Position numbers and translations under genes: made by a program
In this document: piece after piece, positions 63,872 to 64,000 of the stretch
Position numbering within the stretch: position 1 is the first letter of the stretch
Layout: the number at the start of each line of letters is the position of its first letter
Notes under the pieces: model-generated
Database searches by the model: none
What the model was told of the DNA's origin: nothing
What the model saw: only the letters and a program-made list of their open reading frames with translations
NCBI RefSeq assembly: GCF_900142105.1
Contig: NZ_FQZS01000016.1
Coordinates: forward strand, 36,192 to 100,191
Source of the DNA: Lutispora thermophila DSM 19022
Lineage (GTDB): Bacteria > Bacillota > Clostridia > Lutisporales > Lutisporaceae
Reading direction: 5' to 3'
DNA length: 64,000 bases

Positions 63872-64000
<129 letters not shown>

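Overview
The window is a stretch of low-GC, AT-rich chromosome from an anaerobic, endospore-forming member of the Firmicutes, class Clostridia. The evidence is the spoIIAA-spoIIAB-sigF operon, ytxC-like and yunB genes, T-box and lysine riboswitch leaders, strong AGGAGG-type ribosome binding sites, frequent TTG starts, and an indolepyruvate ferredoxin oxidoreductase typical of amino-acid fermenters. The last 129 bases are the 5' end of a 16S rRNA gene. I could not assign a genus.

Layout. 1-2963 (minus): lysine/diaminopimelate operon asd-dapA-dapB (dapB cut by the window edge) behind a lysine riboswitch. 3072-6042: an orphan membrane protein, a SAM methyltransferase and hslO. 6123-6527: five tRNA genes (Val, Asp, Phe, Gly, Cys). 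6739-11343: a DUF6873-like protein, a YtxC-like protein, a DUF445 protein, then T-box-controlled thrS. 11644-21286: a sensing and transport island made of a membrane-anchored family-5 binding protein, a small DUF protein, a two-component system, and a DUF3798 lipoprotein with a sugar-type ABC transporter. 21305-27201: translation block infC-rpmI-rplT, an rRNA methyltransferase, and T-box-controlled pheST.

27266-35569 is the most unusual part: seven tightly packed or overlapping genes, apparently one operon. Four encode an Opp/Dpp-like peptide ABC transporter with no binding-protein gene; its second permease carries a C-terminal M28-peptidase-like domain that has lost most of its metal ligands. 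The next three encode a MacAB-like set (membrane fusion protein, ABC ATPase, FtsX-like permease) whose ATPase has lost Walker A, Q-loop, signature, catalytic Glu and H-loop residues. Both modules look repurposed.

35657-45859: zapA, a U32 peptidase, a PhoB/PhoR-like two-component system, mutS2, a DUF523 protein, a LysR regulator divergent from a DUF3343 protein (a pair that suggests selenium metabolism), and an LCP cell-wall protein. 45975-49854: LUD protein, phosphotransbutyrylase-family enzyme and iorAB, a likely aromatic 2-oxoacid oxidation unit with energy capture. 49900-56453: UvrD-like helicase, small unknown protein, MTA phosphorylase, thymidylate kinase-like protein, an Orn/Lys/Arg decarboxylase and a diacylglycerol glycosyltransferase-like protein. 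56634-58608: sigma-H-type promoter, the sigF operon and two small unannotated ORFs. 58622-60067: a decayed IS256-family element with terminal repeats, a frameshifted transposase, a GC-rich foldable tail and a hairpin that can mask the transposase ribosome binding site. 60143-63428: class A PBP and yunB. 63605-64000: tandem promoters and leader of an rRNA operon.

All family assignments come from reading motifs in the translated sequence; no database search was run. DUF names are from memory.
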